64,000 nucleotides of DNA. Source: Persicitalea jodogahamensis. Lineage in GTDB: Bacteria > Bacteroidota > Bacteroidia > Cytophagales > Spirosomataceae. How positions within the stretch are numbered: the first letter of the stretch is position 1; every line of letters begins with the position of its first letter. The stretch covers positions 713,632 to 777,631 of the forward strand of contig NZ_BMXF01000001.1 of NCBI RefSeq assembly GCF_014651615.1, given 5' to 3'. This document shows, in pieces, positions 46,803 to 55,261 of the stretch. The notes below the pieces were generated by a model that ran no database searches, was not told the origin of the DNA, and saw only the letters and a list, made by a program, of their open reading frames with translations. Both the position numbers and the translations under genes were made by a program.

Positions 46803-46826
46803 AATCTAGTCATTAATGACTAGATT
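46803..46826. promoter_or_regulatory. Perfect 24-bp palindrome, putative operator
   Basis: Half-site AATCTAGTCATT is followed exactly by its complement with no spacer. It is about 73 nt before the LytTR-gene start on one side and about 52 nt upstream of the peptide -7 element on the other. Perfect symmetry of this length suits a homodimeric regulator such as a LuxR/NarL-type protein, one of which is encoded nearby at 47863-48564. The binding partner is inference. Confidence 0.7.
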
Positions 46827-46898
46827 TATTCCGGTCTGATTTGTGTATGAAGACTATTAAAAGACGTTAAATAGCCTCTGAGAGAAAAATAGCAAACC

Positions 46899-47903
46899 GT
46901 GAAATCGCTCGAATTAAATCGCTCTTTCCTGAGAAGGCCGTTAAGTGGGATCATCATCCTGTTTATCATAGTCTTGCTATATGAATTATTGAGCTGGACG
47001 TTCAACCCCGATTTACAATCCAAAAATTTGAGCTACTCGAACGGGTTGGCAGGCTATATGCTCAACTGGGTGTTTGGCTTTTATTTGCCGGAGTTTGTTA
47101 GTCTCTATATTGTCCTGATTCTGATTGAGAACTACCACAAGTTGTTGAATATAAATGAATTGGCATTGGATGCTAAGTCTATTATATTCTATGAGCTTAA
47201 ATTTCTCCCTCTTTTCCTCACATCTTACCTTTTCTTCATTCCGGTTACCCTTCACCTGCGCTTCCTGATTCGGGAATTTCCAAGTTTTGCAGCAGAACGC
47301 TATGAGGATGTCTATATGGGGATGTTATATACTTCTACGGGCTATCTCACCTACACCCCATTTATTGTCATTCTCGGTTATTTGCTGCTGAATACCTCCC
47401 TTATCATTGATTTCCTGCAAAACCTGAAGAAAGCTGCCAAACCCGAAGAATCCGTCCTTGGCGTGCTTACCTCCCTTGCTTCTGGTGCGCCCCGCGCATA
47501 CACGCAAGTGATCTCGGCTAAGACCAATACAGGCGAGACACTCCTCAATGTAGAGGACTGTTACCTGTTTGAAACTGAAGAAGGGGAGTATTTTGTGGAA
47601 CACTATAAAGGAAGGTTCAAAGTTTCTAAGTCGCTGGCCGAATTGGAAAACGAATTGGACCCCGACCGTTTTTTTCGGGGCAACCGGCATTATCTGCTCA
47701 ATCTTGACTACTTCGACAGCTATTCTTACTGGGAAAAGGGCAAGTATGTGCTGCACTGCCAAAAGCTCCCCGAAAAAGAGCTCATCATGCCCCGTGCCCG
47801 AATGCCATCGCTCAAACAGTCGCTTGAAAAAAACGTGGCTAATTCGGCAAAACAGGAGGCGACTACTGTCGGGCCGCTTGTGGATCCGTCAGAAAACTCC
47901 TGA
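46899..47903 (+). CDS. Membrane-anchored LytTR-type transcriptional regulator
   Basis: The 334-residue protein starts at GTG 46899. About four membrane helices (15-33, 58-77, 100-120 and 150-172) are followed by a LytTR DNA-binding domain at about 203-310, with VEDCYLFETEEGEYFVEHY and RFFRGNRHYLLNL. There is no receiver domain. A regulator built into the membrane could sense a membrane-active or lipidated ligand directly. It is divergent from the peptide operon across a perfect palindrome, and overlaps the convergent LuxR gene by 41 nt at the 3' end. Confidence 0.85.
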   Translation: MKSLELNRSFLRRPLSGIIILFIIVLLYELLSWTFNPDLQSKNLSYSNGLAGYMLNWVFGFYLPEFVSLYIVLILIENYHKLLNINELALDAKSIIFYELKFLPLFLTSYLFFIPVTLHLRFLIREFPSFAAERYEDVYMGMLYTSTGYLTYTPFIVILGYLLLNTSLIIDFLQNLKKAAKPEESVLGVLTSLASGAPRAYTQVISAKTNTGETLLNVEDCYLFETEEGEYFVEHYKGRFKVSKSLAELENELDPDRFFRGNRHYLLNLDYFDSYSYWEKGKYVLHCQKLPEKELIMPRARMPSLKQSLEKNVANSAKQEATTVGPLVDPSENS

Positions 47904-48564
47904 TTTGCAAACCCTGCCGCAGTAGGTTGCGTCCACTATCGAGCGAGAACTTCTGCGTAATGTTCTGCTTGTGGGTAGCCAGAGTGCGGTAGCTCATATT
48001 AAGATGTGCTGCCACTTCATGACCGGTCATGCCTTTAGTGAGGTAGTATAAAACTTCCCGCTCCCGCTTAGTGAGGGATTTGATGACGTTCAACGTTTCA
48101 GTATCGGCTTCCTTGATGCCTAGCTCGTGAATCAGATCCTTGAAGCACGCACTGTAGTAAGTGTCGTTCTTCCGCGTCGATTGCAGGCAGTGGTAGAGTT
48201 CTTCCAGTTGATCTTCGGCGTGCAGGTAAGCGCTGAACTTGGCTTCCAAAACTTTCGATATATCGCGGGTGTCGTGGGAGTTGACATACATCACCACCTT
48301 CGGTACTTTTTTCAATTCACTAAGGGCGCTCATCAATTTGGCGGCGTCGCCGATCAGGCCTACCTCGGTGATGACACAGGCGGGTTTTTTAGTCTGTATT
48401 TTGCTGATCAAATCATCCAGTTTGGAGGCGCGTCCAACTACGTCAAACCCTTCGGTTTTCAGTAGGCTTCCAAGCACCTCGCAGGTGAAGGGTTCTGACT
48501 TTGCAACCAGGACTGTGGCGTCCGTTTTCTTCAATGCCCACTTCGATTCCATTTCCGTTTTCAT
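47863..48564 (-). CDS. LuxR-type regulator with degenerate receiver domain
   Basis: The 233-residue protein has an N-terminal receiver-like fold (17-130) and a LuxR/NarL helix-turn-helix (about 163-220: LTKREREVLYYLTKG, AAHLNMSYRTLATHK). The phosphoacceptor position reads VITEVGL with Glu67 for Asp. The usual acidic pair after strand 1 is missing (LVAKSEPFT), and the switch lysine of YLLKD is replaced (YLHAED). It is probably not phosphorylated in the normal way; Glu can mimic phospho-Asp. It converges on and overlaps the LytTR regulator gene. Confidence 0.85.
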   Translation of the reverse strand: MKTEMESKWALKKTDATVLVAKSEPFTCEVLGSLLKTEGFDVVGRASKLDDLISKIQTKKPACVITEVGLIGDAAKLMSALSELKKVPKVVMYVNSHDTRDISKVLEAKFSAYLHAEDQLEELYHCLQSTRKNDTYYSACFKDLIHELGIKEADTETLNVIKSLTKREREVLYYLTKGMTGHEVAAHLNMSYRTLATHKQNITQKFSLDSGRNLLRQGLQIRSFLTDPQAARQ

Positions 48565-48638
48565 AGTACAGTTTTTGTTTTAGCGTGTAGTTCTGAATCG
48601 AAAGTAGGGGATGAGGTTATACCATTATAATGCGTTCC

Positions 48639-48684
48639 GGTGAAATCACCAATATTGGGCGTGAAATCACCATATTCATTTCAC
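48639..48684. repeat. Repeated GTGAAATCACC operator-like sites
   Basis: GGTGAAATCACC (639-650) and GTGAAATCACCA (661-672) are near-palindromes 21-22 nt apart, about two helical turns, and a half-site TTTCACC follows at 678-684. They lie 75-120 nt upstream of the LuxR-type regulator start. Autoregulation is plausible but unproven. Confidence 0.5.
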
Positions 48685-49211
48685 CAAAAATGCGTCTGGT
48701 GCGCTTACAGGGGCATTTGGTGCAAAGTCTGTCTTGGGGCGTCATCACTCTCGGCACCTGTTTTGTCTCCCGAATAGCGTGTCAACTCAGCAGAAATGCC
48801 TGCAAAACCACCAGAAAATACAGCAGTGAATTCTTGGGTTTGAGCAAAATTCGGGGAGACGATCAGACGAGTTATGACAGTGTTTCGTACGAAGGGTGGA
48901 AGCGATAAAACAGGGTTTCGGGCACCGGAGAAATGAGCGGCGGACGTCACACCGTACCAGCCAGGAAGCCATTAATTTTTATCGTTAAAAAGCTTTGGAT
49001 TTTCGGGCAATCTCAGCTGAAAGGTGAAGGAATGAAATTCTGATTTTTGGTCATGCTGCTAACCGGTATAAGTAGCAAACCCAAGGTTGAGAACATAGGG
49101 TAGTTCAGAGCGATTCTATACGAAAGTCAGTAAAGACTCTGGGGACAAACCCGAGAGATTGATCCCACATTTCTACCGTCCATTCCATTAAAAAGTAAGA
49201 AAGTACCTGTA
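48685..49211. other. Long intergenic stretch without a convincing gene
   Basis: Between the LuxR-type regulator and the terminator at 49212 I see only short open frames lacking family-like sequence on either strand. I see no tRNA, repeat array or transposase piece here. Confidence 0.6.
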
Positions 49212-49246
49212 AACAAAAAAGCAGCCCCGACACAAGTGGGGCTGCT
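49212..49246 (-). terminator. Rho-independent terminator of the beta-propeller gene
   Basis: Arms AGCAGCCCC and GGGGCTGCT form a strong hairpin. On the minus strand it is followed by TTTTTTGTTT. Confidence 0.88.
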
Positions 49247-49278
49247 CTCTCATTTAGTACCGGGATTTTCGACGCACG

Positions 49279-50340
49279 TCAGATCCTTTCCAGTTTTACG
49301 GGATACGTTTTCTTAGCGTTCCACTGGCAGATATAGATGTTCTTGTCATTATCGATGCATACGTCGTGGCAGTGCATAAGCTGAGGGTAGTTCTGCACCA
49401 TCAGTTGCAGTTCGCCGTTTCGGTATTCGGGTTTAGTGCCGCCGGGGTTCGAGATCACCTTATCGTTTTTGTCAAGGATCGTCACAAAGCCGGAATTTGG
49501 CGTCTGATTGAGGTACTTCAGGCGCGACCAGCAGACACCTGCATAAAGATTGTCATCATCCAGCACAGGGCGGCAAACGAAGGCGCCGGGAAGGAATATT
49601 GTTGACAGGTACTTGCCATCCAGCGTGAACCGCTTGAAAGAGTTATGCACCCGTGAAGTCACGAGCAGGGTAGGATTAGCTTTATTGCGGTAGTCGACAG
49701 CCACGCCGTGCGCAGTGGCAAACTGATCTTCACCATCGCCGGGACCACCGAATTTGTCTATGAACTCACCCTTTGGCGTATAGCGAAGTACCCACTGCGA
49801 GCCGTAGCCGTCGGCAACATAGATCGTTCCGTCCGGTCCAATGGCCGTTTCGGTGGGTTTAAAGTTCATCTTTTCTTCGTAGGCACCTACCTTCGACGGA
49901 TGCTCTATTGTCAAAAGTACCTTTCCCTTCATGTCTGTTTTTACAACCTTTCCCAAATTGGGATCTGAGATGAAGAGGAATTCCTCACCGTTGGCGTTCC
50001 ATAGGGTCAGGCCGTGGCCTCCGGGGTATTCGTGTCCCCAACTGTCGAGCAGTTTGCCCGAGCGGTCATACACCAGGATATTGTTCTTGACCTCGTCGCC
50101 TACCATGATAAGCCGCCCCTTGCTGTCCTGCACCATTTCATGGCAGTTATTGATCGGAAACTCTGACGAATCGAGATTTCCCCATCCTAAGTGCACTTTG
50201 TACTTATGCGTACCGTGGCCGATAATTTCCCCGTTTGTTTTAGGCCGAGCGTTCAGGATGTAGAAGGGTTTGAAGGTCAGTGCGGTAGCAGCGAGCGCCG
50301 TGCCCTTTAAAAAAGACCGGCGTGAAGGGGGTGTTTTCAT
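49279..50340 (-). CDS. Tat-exported six-bladed beta-propeller (NHL-like) protein
   Basis: The 353-residue protein begins MKTPPSRRSFLKGTALA, a twin-arginine signal (RRSFLKG), implying export in folded form. The body has NHL/6-bladed propeller repeats such as GPDGTIYVADGYGSQWVLRY, TAHGVAVDYRN and CIDNDKNIYICQW. These propellers are found in hydrolases, lyases or binding proteins; I see no obvious catalytic site. It lies upstream of the second SusC operon but on the opposite strand (divergent), and may act on the same substrate. Confidence 0.82.
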   Translation of the reverse strand: MKTPPSRRSFLKGTALAATALTFKPFYILNARPKTNGEIIGHGTHKYKVHLGWGNLDSSEFPINNCHEMVQDSKGRLIMVGDEVKNNILVYDRSGKLLDSWGHEYPGGHGLTLWNANGEEFLFISDPNLGKVVKTDMKGKVLLTIEHPSKVGAYEEKMNFKPTETAIGPDGTIYVADGYGSQWVLRYTPKGEFIDKFGGPGDGEDQFATAHGVAVDYRNKANPTLLVTSRVHNSFKRFTLDGKYLSTIFLPGAFVCRPVLDDDNLYAGVCWSRLKYLNQTPNSGFVTILDKNDKVISNPGGTKPEYRNGELQLMVQNYPQLMHCHDVCIDNDKNIYICQWNAKKTYPVKLERI

Positions 50341-50611
50341 GAGTAAAGTTAGGATTGCCTGTTTTCAAAAAGTATAAAGGGAGATCCCCTTTCGATATAC
50401 TAATTTCCTTATAGGCGTGATGGTAAATCGTACTGCGTTGGAATCCACGCTGGTGCGATTTTTATGTTAATTATTCAAGTCGATTCTTGATTCATTCGTG
50501 AAACGACGGTAATTTTTTTTCACGTTCACGCGTTGATTTTACACGAGTTCATAGTTTACATAAACCCTGAACTTCTTTTTCAATTTTACTCCATTTTAAT
50601 TCAATAATACC

Positions 50612-53600
50612 ATGAAAGCAATCTTACAATCTGTCTGCCTGACTTTGCTGCTGATGCTGAGCGCACTTGCCCAGGGGCAGGATATTTCAGTATCGGGCAA
50701 GGTGACAGGGGCCGACGGCAGCGGCCTACCGGGCGTCAACGTGCTGCTTAAGGGCACTACGTTAGGCGTTCCGACGGATGTTGAAGGAAATTACACCATT
50801 TCTGTTCCTTCTGAAAACTCGACTCTGGTTTTTTCCATGATCGGCATGACACCCAAGGAAATGGTAGTTGGCAACAAGACCAGCATTGACATAACGCTTG
50901 AAGATGATGTCAGGGCCTTGAACGAGGTAGTTGTAATCGGTTACGGAACGGCGAGCAAGCGCGACCTCACGGGCAGTATCGTCACCGTGAAAGGCTCGGA
51001 AATAGCCGATAAACCAAACGTCAACCCCGTTTCGGCCTTGCAGGGACGCGTGGCCGGGCTTTCGGTGGTCAATTCAGGGCGTCCCGGTGAATCGCCCGAT
51101 GTGCGTATTCGTGGTACCAACTCGATTAATGGCGCCAGTCCCGTTTATATTGTAGACGGCATTCTGAACGACAATATCAATTTCCTGAATCCGGCAGATA
51201 TCGAGTCCATTGAAGTATTGAAGGATCCGTCTTCTCTGGCGATCTTCGGCGTGCGGGGTGCCAACGGTGCCATCGCTATCACAACCAAAAAAGCTGCTGC
51301 CGGGCAACTGAATGTGAATTTCAATACAACGGTGGGTTTTAAGCAGGTCCAGAAAAAGATGGATTTGGCCAACGCTGACCAGTTCAAGGAGCTCTACAAC
51401 GAACAACTCGCCAACCAAGGCGCGGCACCCTATAACTACACCAATTGGACAGGCAATACCGATTGGCAGGATCAGATTTTTCAGAAAGGTGTTCTGAACT
51501 ACGACAACCTGAGCGTTTCCGGAGCTACTGAAAAGAATAAGTTCTACATGGGCCTTGGCTACGTGACTGAGGAAGGGATTATCAAGAATGAGCAATACCA
51601 GAAGATCACGGTCAACCTGAACGACGAACTGAATGTGACTAAGTCATTGAAATTCGGCGTCAATTTCAACGCCTATAAGGCCAATCTTCCTGTAAATAAG
51701 GGCGTGGGGGCGGCCATCCGGGCTGTACCGATTGCCCCCGTCCGTGATGAAGCCAGCGGCTTGTACCATACGCTGCCCGATTTCCAGAGAGCACAGGTTT
51801 ATAATCCGTTGGTTGATGTGGATTTGCAAAAGAACACCGCCATCAACCGGGAGTACCGTGGAGTAGGTAGTATTTTCGGACAGGTGTTCTTTCTGAAAGA
51901 CTTTAACTTCAAAGCGACGCTTTACGCTGACTACGGATTCAATACAGGCCGTTCGTATCAGCCGCTGATTACAGTTTTCAATCCTGAGATTGTCGGCGAC
52001 GATAAGCGTGACAACCTGGTGCGGCAGACTTCGGTCAACCAGAACCAGAATATTTTCACCAAGCTGCAGCAAGACTACCTGCTGACGTACGCCAAGAAAT
52101 TTGGTGGCCACGATGTCACGGTACTAGGTGGGGTTACTACCTACTATCGTAGCTTCGAGAATACCTCCTCATCCGTCCAGCAGGGTTCTAGCTTCCCTAT
52201 TCCCAATAATCCACAATACTGGTATGTAGATAACGTGGGTGACCCATCCAGCAAGCGGGGCAGCGGTTCGGCCTGGGAATCGGCGACACTTTCTTATTTG
52301 GGTCGGGTGTTATACAATTATAATGGAAAGTACCTGCTAAACGCTTCTTTCCGCCGCGATGGTAGTTCAGCCTTTACAGGCGCGGGCCGCTGGCAGAACT
52401 TTGGCGCCATTGGCGCAGGTTGGCTGGTGAGTGAAGAGGATTTCTTCAAAAGCCAGAGTGTTATTGATTATTTGAAAATCAAAGGCTCATGGGGTATCCT
52501 GGGTAGCCAGAACATTGACGATCGGTATCGCTATCCCGCTTATCCGACGCTTACAGCGGCAAATTCGGGAGTATTTGGCGACAATGTGGTGGCGGCTCTG
52601 CAAAATGAGTACTTGTACGACCCCAACCTACATTGGGAGAACATCCGGGCATTTGAAGCTGGCTTTGAACTCTATACCCTTAAAAACCGACTGTTCCTGG
52701 AAGCGAATTATTATAATAAGCTGACCAACGACATTCTGGCGCTCATTCCGGGCGCGGCGGGTACCGCTCCTGGTCTTACCAATGCGGGTCAAATTTCCAA
52801 CCAGGGAATCGAATTGACGGCTACCTGGAATCAGGACGTCACCAGCGACTTCTCGTACAGCATCAACGGAAACTTTACTACGCTCAATAACCAGGTGAAG
52901 CAGCTTGCAACGCAGGGTTTTGCTATCATCAACGGAGCTTCCCGGACTACCGAAGGATTCCCGATTGGATACTTTTATGGGTACAAAGTAGCGGGTGTTT
53001 ACCAAAATGATATTGACGTCGTAAAATCCGCTCCCAGTTCCATAGGAGACGTGGCTCCCGGTGATCTGAAATACGCTGACACGAACGGCGATGGTTTCAT
53101 CACTGAGGCCGACCGCACCATTATCGGTAATCCGACCCCCGACTTCACTTACGGCATCAATCTTACAGCTAATTACAAAGGTTTTGACATCGGAATTCAG
53201 GGCACGGGCGTATATGGAAACGAAATCTTTCGTGACTGGAACCGAGGTACTTTCGCGCAATTCAATTACCAAACCTCCCGGCTTGATCGTTGGAATGGCG
53301 CGGGAACTTCTAACTGGGAGCCTGTGCTGAATACCGGACGCTCAAACAACTACCTCATTTCGTCGTATTGGATTGAGGATGGCAGCTATTTCCGCATCCG
53401 AAATGTACAGTTGGGGTATAATTTCAGAAAAGAACTGCTTACCCGTATAAAATTGAAGTCGTTGCGGGTGTTTGTGAATGCACAAAACCTTGCGACGTTC
53501 ACCAATAGCTCGGGCTTTACACCTGAAATAGGCGGTAGTACTATCTCCTTCGGTGTGGACAATGGTACGTATCCGCTACCGGCGATTTATACGTTTGGTC

Positions 53601-53617
53601 TGAATGTTAATTTTTAA
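50612..53617 (+). CDS. SusC/RagA-family TonB-linked outer-membrane transporter
   Basis: This 1001-residue protein has a signal peptide, an N-terminal regulatory-like domain (ISVSGKVTGADGSGLPGV), a plug (VSALQGRVAGLSVVNSGR, VLKDPSSLAIFGVRGANGAIA) and a beta-barrel. It is the channel for the downstream SusD-like protein. The two genes and a LamG lipoprotein gene form an operon ended by a terminator at about 56.2 kb. Confidence 0.95.
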   Translation: MKAILQSVCLTLLLMLSALAQGQDISVSGKVTGADGSGLPGVNVLLKGTTLGVPTDVEGNYTISVPSENSTLVFSMIGMTPKEMVVGNKTSIDITLEDDVRALNEVVVIGYGTASKRDLTGSIVTVKGSEIADKPNVNPVSALQGRVAGLSVVNSGRPGESPDVRIRGTNSINGASPVYIVDGILNDNINFLNPADIESIEVLKDPSSLAIFGVRGANGAIAITTKKAAAGQLNVNFNTTVGFKQVQKKMDLANADQFKELYNEQLANQGAAPYNYTNWTGNTDWQDQIFQKGVLNYDNLSVSGATEKNKFYMGLGYVTEEGIIKNEQYQKITVNLNDELNVTKSLKFGVNFNAYKANLPVNKGVGAAIRAVPIAPVRDEASGLYHTLPDFQRAQVYNPLVDVDLQKNTAINREYRGVGSIFGQVFFLKDFNFKATLYADYGFNTGRSYQPLITVFNPEIVGDDKRDNLVRQTSVNQNQNIFTKLQQDYLLTYAKKFGGHDVTVLGGVTTYYRSFENTSSSVQQGSSFPIPNNPQYWYVDNVGDPSSKRGSGSAWESATLSYLGRVLYNYNGKYLLNASFRRDGSSAFTGAGRWQNFGAIGAGWLVSEEDFFKSQSVIDYLKIKGSWGILGSQNIDDRYRYPAYPTLTAANSGVFGDNVVAALQNEYLYDPNLHWENIRAFEAGFELYTLKNRLFLEANYYNKLTNDILALIPGAAGTAPGLTNAGQISNQGIELTATWNQDVTSDFSYSINGNFTTLNNQVKQLATQGFAIINGASRTTEGFPIGYFYGYKVAGVYQNDIDVVKSAPSSIGDVAPGDLKYADTNGDGFITEADRTIIGNPTPDFTYGINLTANYKGFDIGIQGTGVYGNEIFRDWNRGTFAQFNYQTSRLDRWNGAGTSNWEPVLNTGRSNNYLISSYWIEDGSYFRIRNVQLGYNFRKELLTRIKLKSLRVFVNAQNLATFTNSSGFTPEIGGSTISFGVDNGTYPLPAIYTFGLNVNF

Positions 53618-53690
53618 GGACACAAGGTATTTTGTCGTTAATAAAACGGATTCCAAGGATTTTTAAATCTTAAACAAGCGTATAGCGCTT

Positions 53691-55202
53691 ATGAAAAATA
53701 TGAAAATGAATTTTTTAAAATCAACTAAATCAGCCGCCACCATTGCTTTCATTGGCCTGGTGACGCTTGCTGGCTGTAACGATTTTTTGGATCGTGAACC
53801 ATTAGGTCGTTATACCGAGAAAGATATTCCTGCGGGCTCTTTTGACAGCCAGGTATTCGGCGTTTATGCCAGAATGCGGGCTTTCGGCGTATCGGCATTG
53901 CCTTACATCGCTGTTCATAATATCCGCTCCGATGATGCCGTTAAAGGCAGTTCCGTTACGGACGGTGTAGAAGCAGAAAACGTATTTGATAAGTTTCAGT
54001 ATATTAAAGACCAAGGTCTGATAAACAGTTACTGGAGCGATCATTACGCGTTAATCAACGCAGCCAACGCAGTTATCTCCGATATTGATTCAGTAGGAGC
54101 CACCGACGATGGTACACAAATCAATTTGGCAGAGGCCAAGTTCATGCGGGCTTATGCATATTTTAACTTAGTGCGTACTTACGGCGAAGTGCCTAAGATC
54201 GACTTTAAAGTGACTGACGCAGCTCAGGCTAATATACCTAAATCGTCAACAACCGAAATCTTTACTTTGATCGACAGTGACTTGCAGGCCGCCGCCGCAT
54301 CGCTTCCTGCAACATGGGACAGCCAGTACCGCGGACGGCTAACTCAGGGAGCTGCGCAGGCTTTGCAGGCCAAGACCTTCCTGTGGCGGAAAAACTGGAC
54401 CAGCGCCCTCGCTTCGGCCAAGCAGGTAATCAATTCGGGAAATTATAGCTTAGTGTCCGATTACAGCAGCATTTTCCGGGAAGCGGGCGAGAATAATGCT
54501 GAGTCTATCTTAGAGATTCAGGCTTACTATGATATATCCCAAACGGGATTGGGTATTCAGTACGCTCAAGTACAGGGCGTTCGTGGTTCAGGGACATTCG
54601 ACTTAGGTTGGGGCTGGAACACACCTACCGATTCATTGGCCAATGCTTTTGAGAAAGGAGATCCGCGCAAGGATGCCACGCTGTTGTACTCCGGGCAGGT
54701 CAATGCCCCCTTCAATGAAAATATTCCGCCAGCCACCACCAGTATTCCAAGCCCTTACTGGAATAAGAAAGTTTATACCAATCCGGTAGATCGGGCGGCT
54801 AAAAACAGCCGTTTCGGTCAGTGGATGAACCTGCGGGTAATTCGGTACGCCGATGTCCTGCTGTGGGCCGCCGAAGCTGCCAATGAGCTGGGGGGTGAAC
54901 AAAACACTACGGATGCGCTTGGTTGGTTGGAAATGGTTCGTGCCAGGGCGCGGGCCGGTAACACTACCGTATTACCCAAAATCACTACGACGGATCAGGC
55001 CAAACTGCGCGAAGCTATTCGTCACGAGCGGCGCGTAGAGTTGGGTATGGAGAATGAACGCTTCTTTGATCTTGTACGCTGGGGAATCGCGGACGAAGTA
55101 CTTCGCCCGCTGGGTTATCAACCCCGCAATCGCTATCTACCTATCCCACAGGGAGAGATTGATAAATCGCAAGGTGTACTGGTGCAGAATCCAGAGTACT
55201 AA
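53691..55202 (+). CDS. SusD/RagB-family outer-membrane lipoprotein
   Basis: This 503-residue lipoprotein (lipobox TLAGC, followed by NDFLDREPLGRYTEKD) is a typical SusD: RAYAYFNLVRTYGEVPKI, and the end RFFDLVRWGIADEVLRPLGYQ with final IPQGEIDKSQGV. It binds the ligand at the surface for the upstream SusC protein. It begins 73 nt after SusC. The ligand is unknown; no glycoside hydrolase is in the window. Confidence 0.95.
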   Translation: MKNMKMNFLKSTKSAATIAFIGLVTLAGCNDFLDREPLGRYTEKDIPAGSFDSQVFGVYARMRAFGVSALPYIAVHNIRSDDAVKGSSVTDGVEAENVFDKFQYIKDQGLINSYWSDHYALINAANAVISDIDSVGATDDGTQINLAEAKFMRAYAYFNLVRTYGEVPKIDFKVTDAAQANIPKSSTTEIFTLIDSDLQAAAASLPATWDSQYRGRLTQGAAQALQAKTFLWRKNWTSALASAKQVINSGNYSLVSDYSSIFREAGENNAESILEIQAYYDISQTGLGIQYAQVQGVRGSGTFDLGWGWNTPTDSLANAFEKGDPRKDATLLYSGQVNAPFNENIPPATTSIPSPYWNKKVYTNPVDRAAKNSRFGQWMNLRVIRYADVLLWAAEAANELGGEQNTTDALGWLEMVRARARAGNTTVLPKITTTDQAKLREAIRHERRVELGMENERFFDLVRWGIADEVLRPLGYQPRNRYLPIPQGEIDKSQGVLVQNPEY

Positions 55203-55261
55203 AAATGGGGTTAACTAGTGACGGAAAAGTCACAGAACAGACCGATAAGCCACTTTTAAAA

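Noticed and set aside
46556..46813. An 85-codon minus-strand open frame covering the peptide gene promoter
   Set aside because: It runs across the -7 element and palindrome in another frame from the 56-codon gene and has an arginine/lysine-heavy, non-family-like sequence.
48630..48908. A 92-codon plus-strand open frame and a 81-codon minus-strand one (48705-48950) upstream of the LuxR-type gene
   Set aside because: Both lack family-like sequence and sensible start signals, and the first overlaps the operator-like repeats. Chance frames in an intergenic region.
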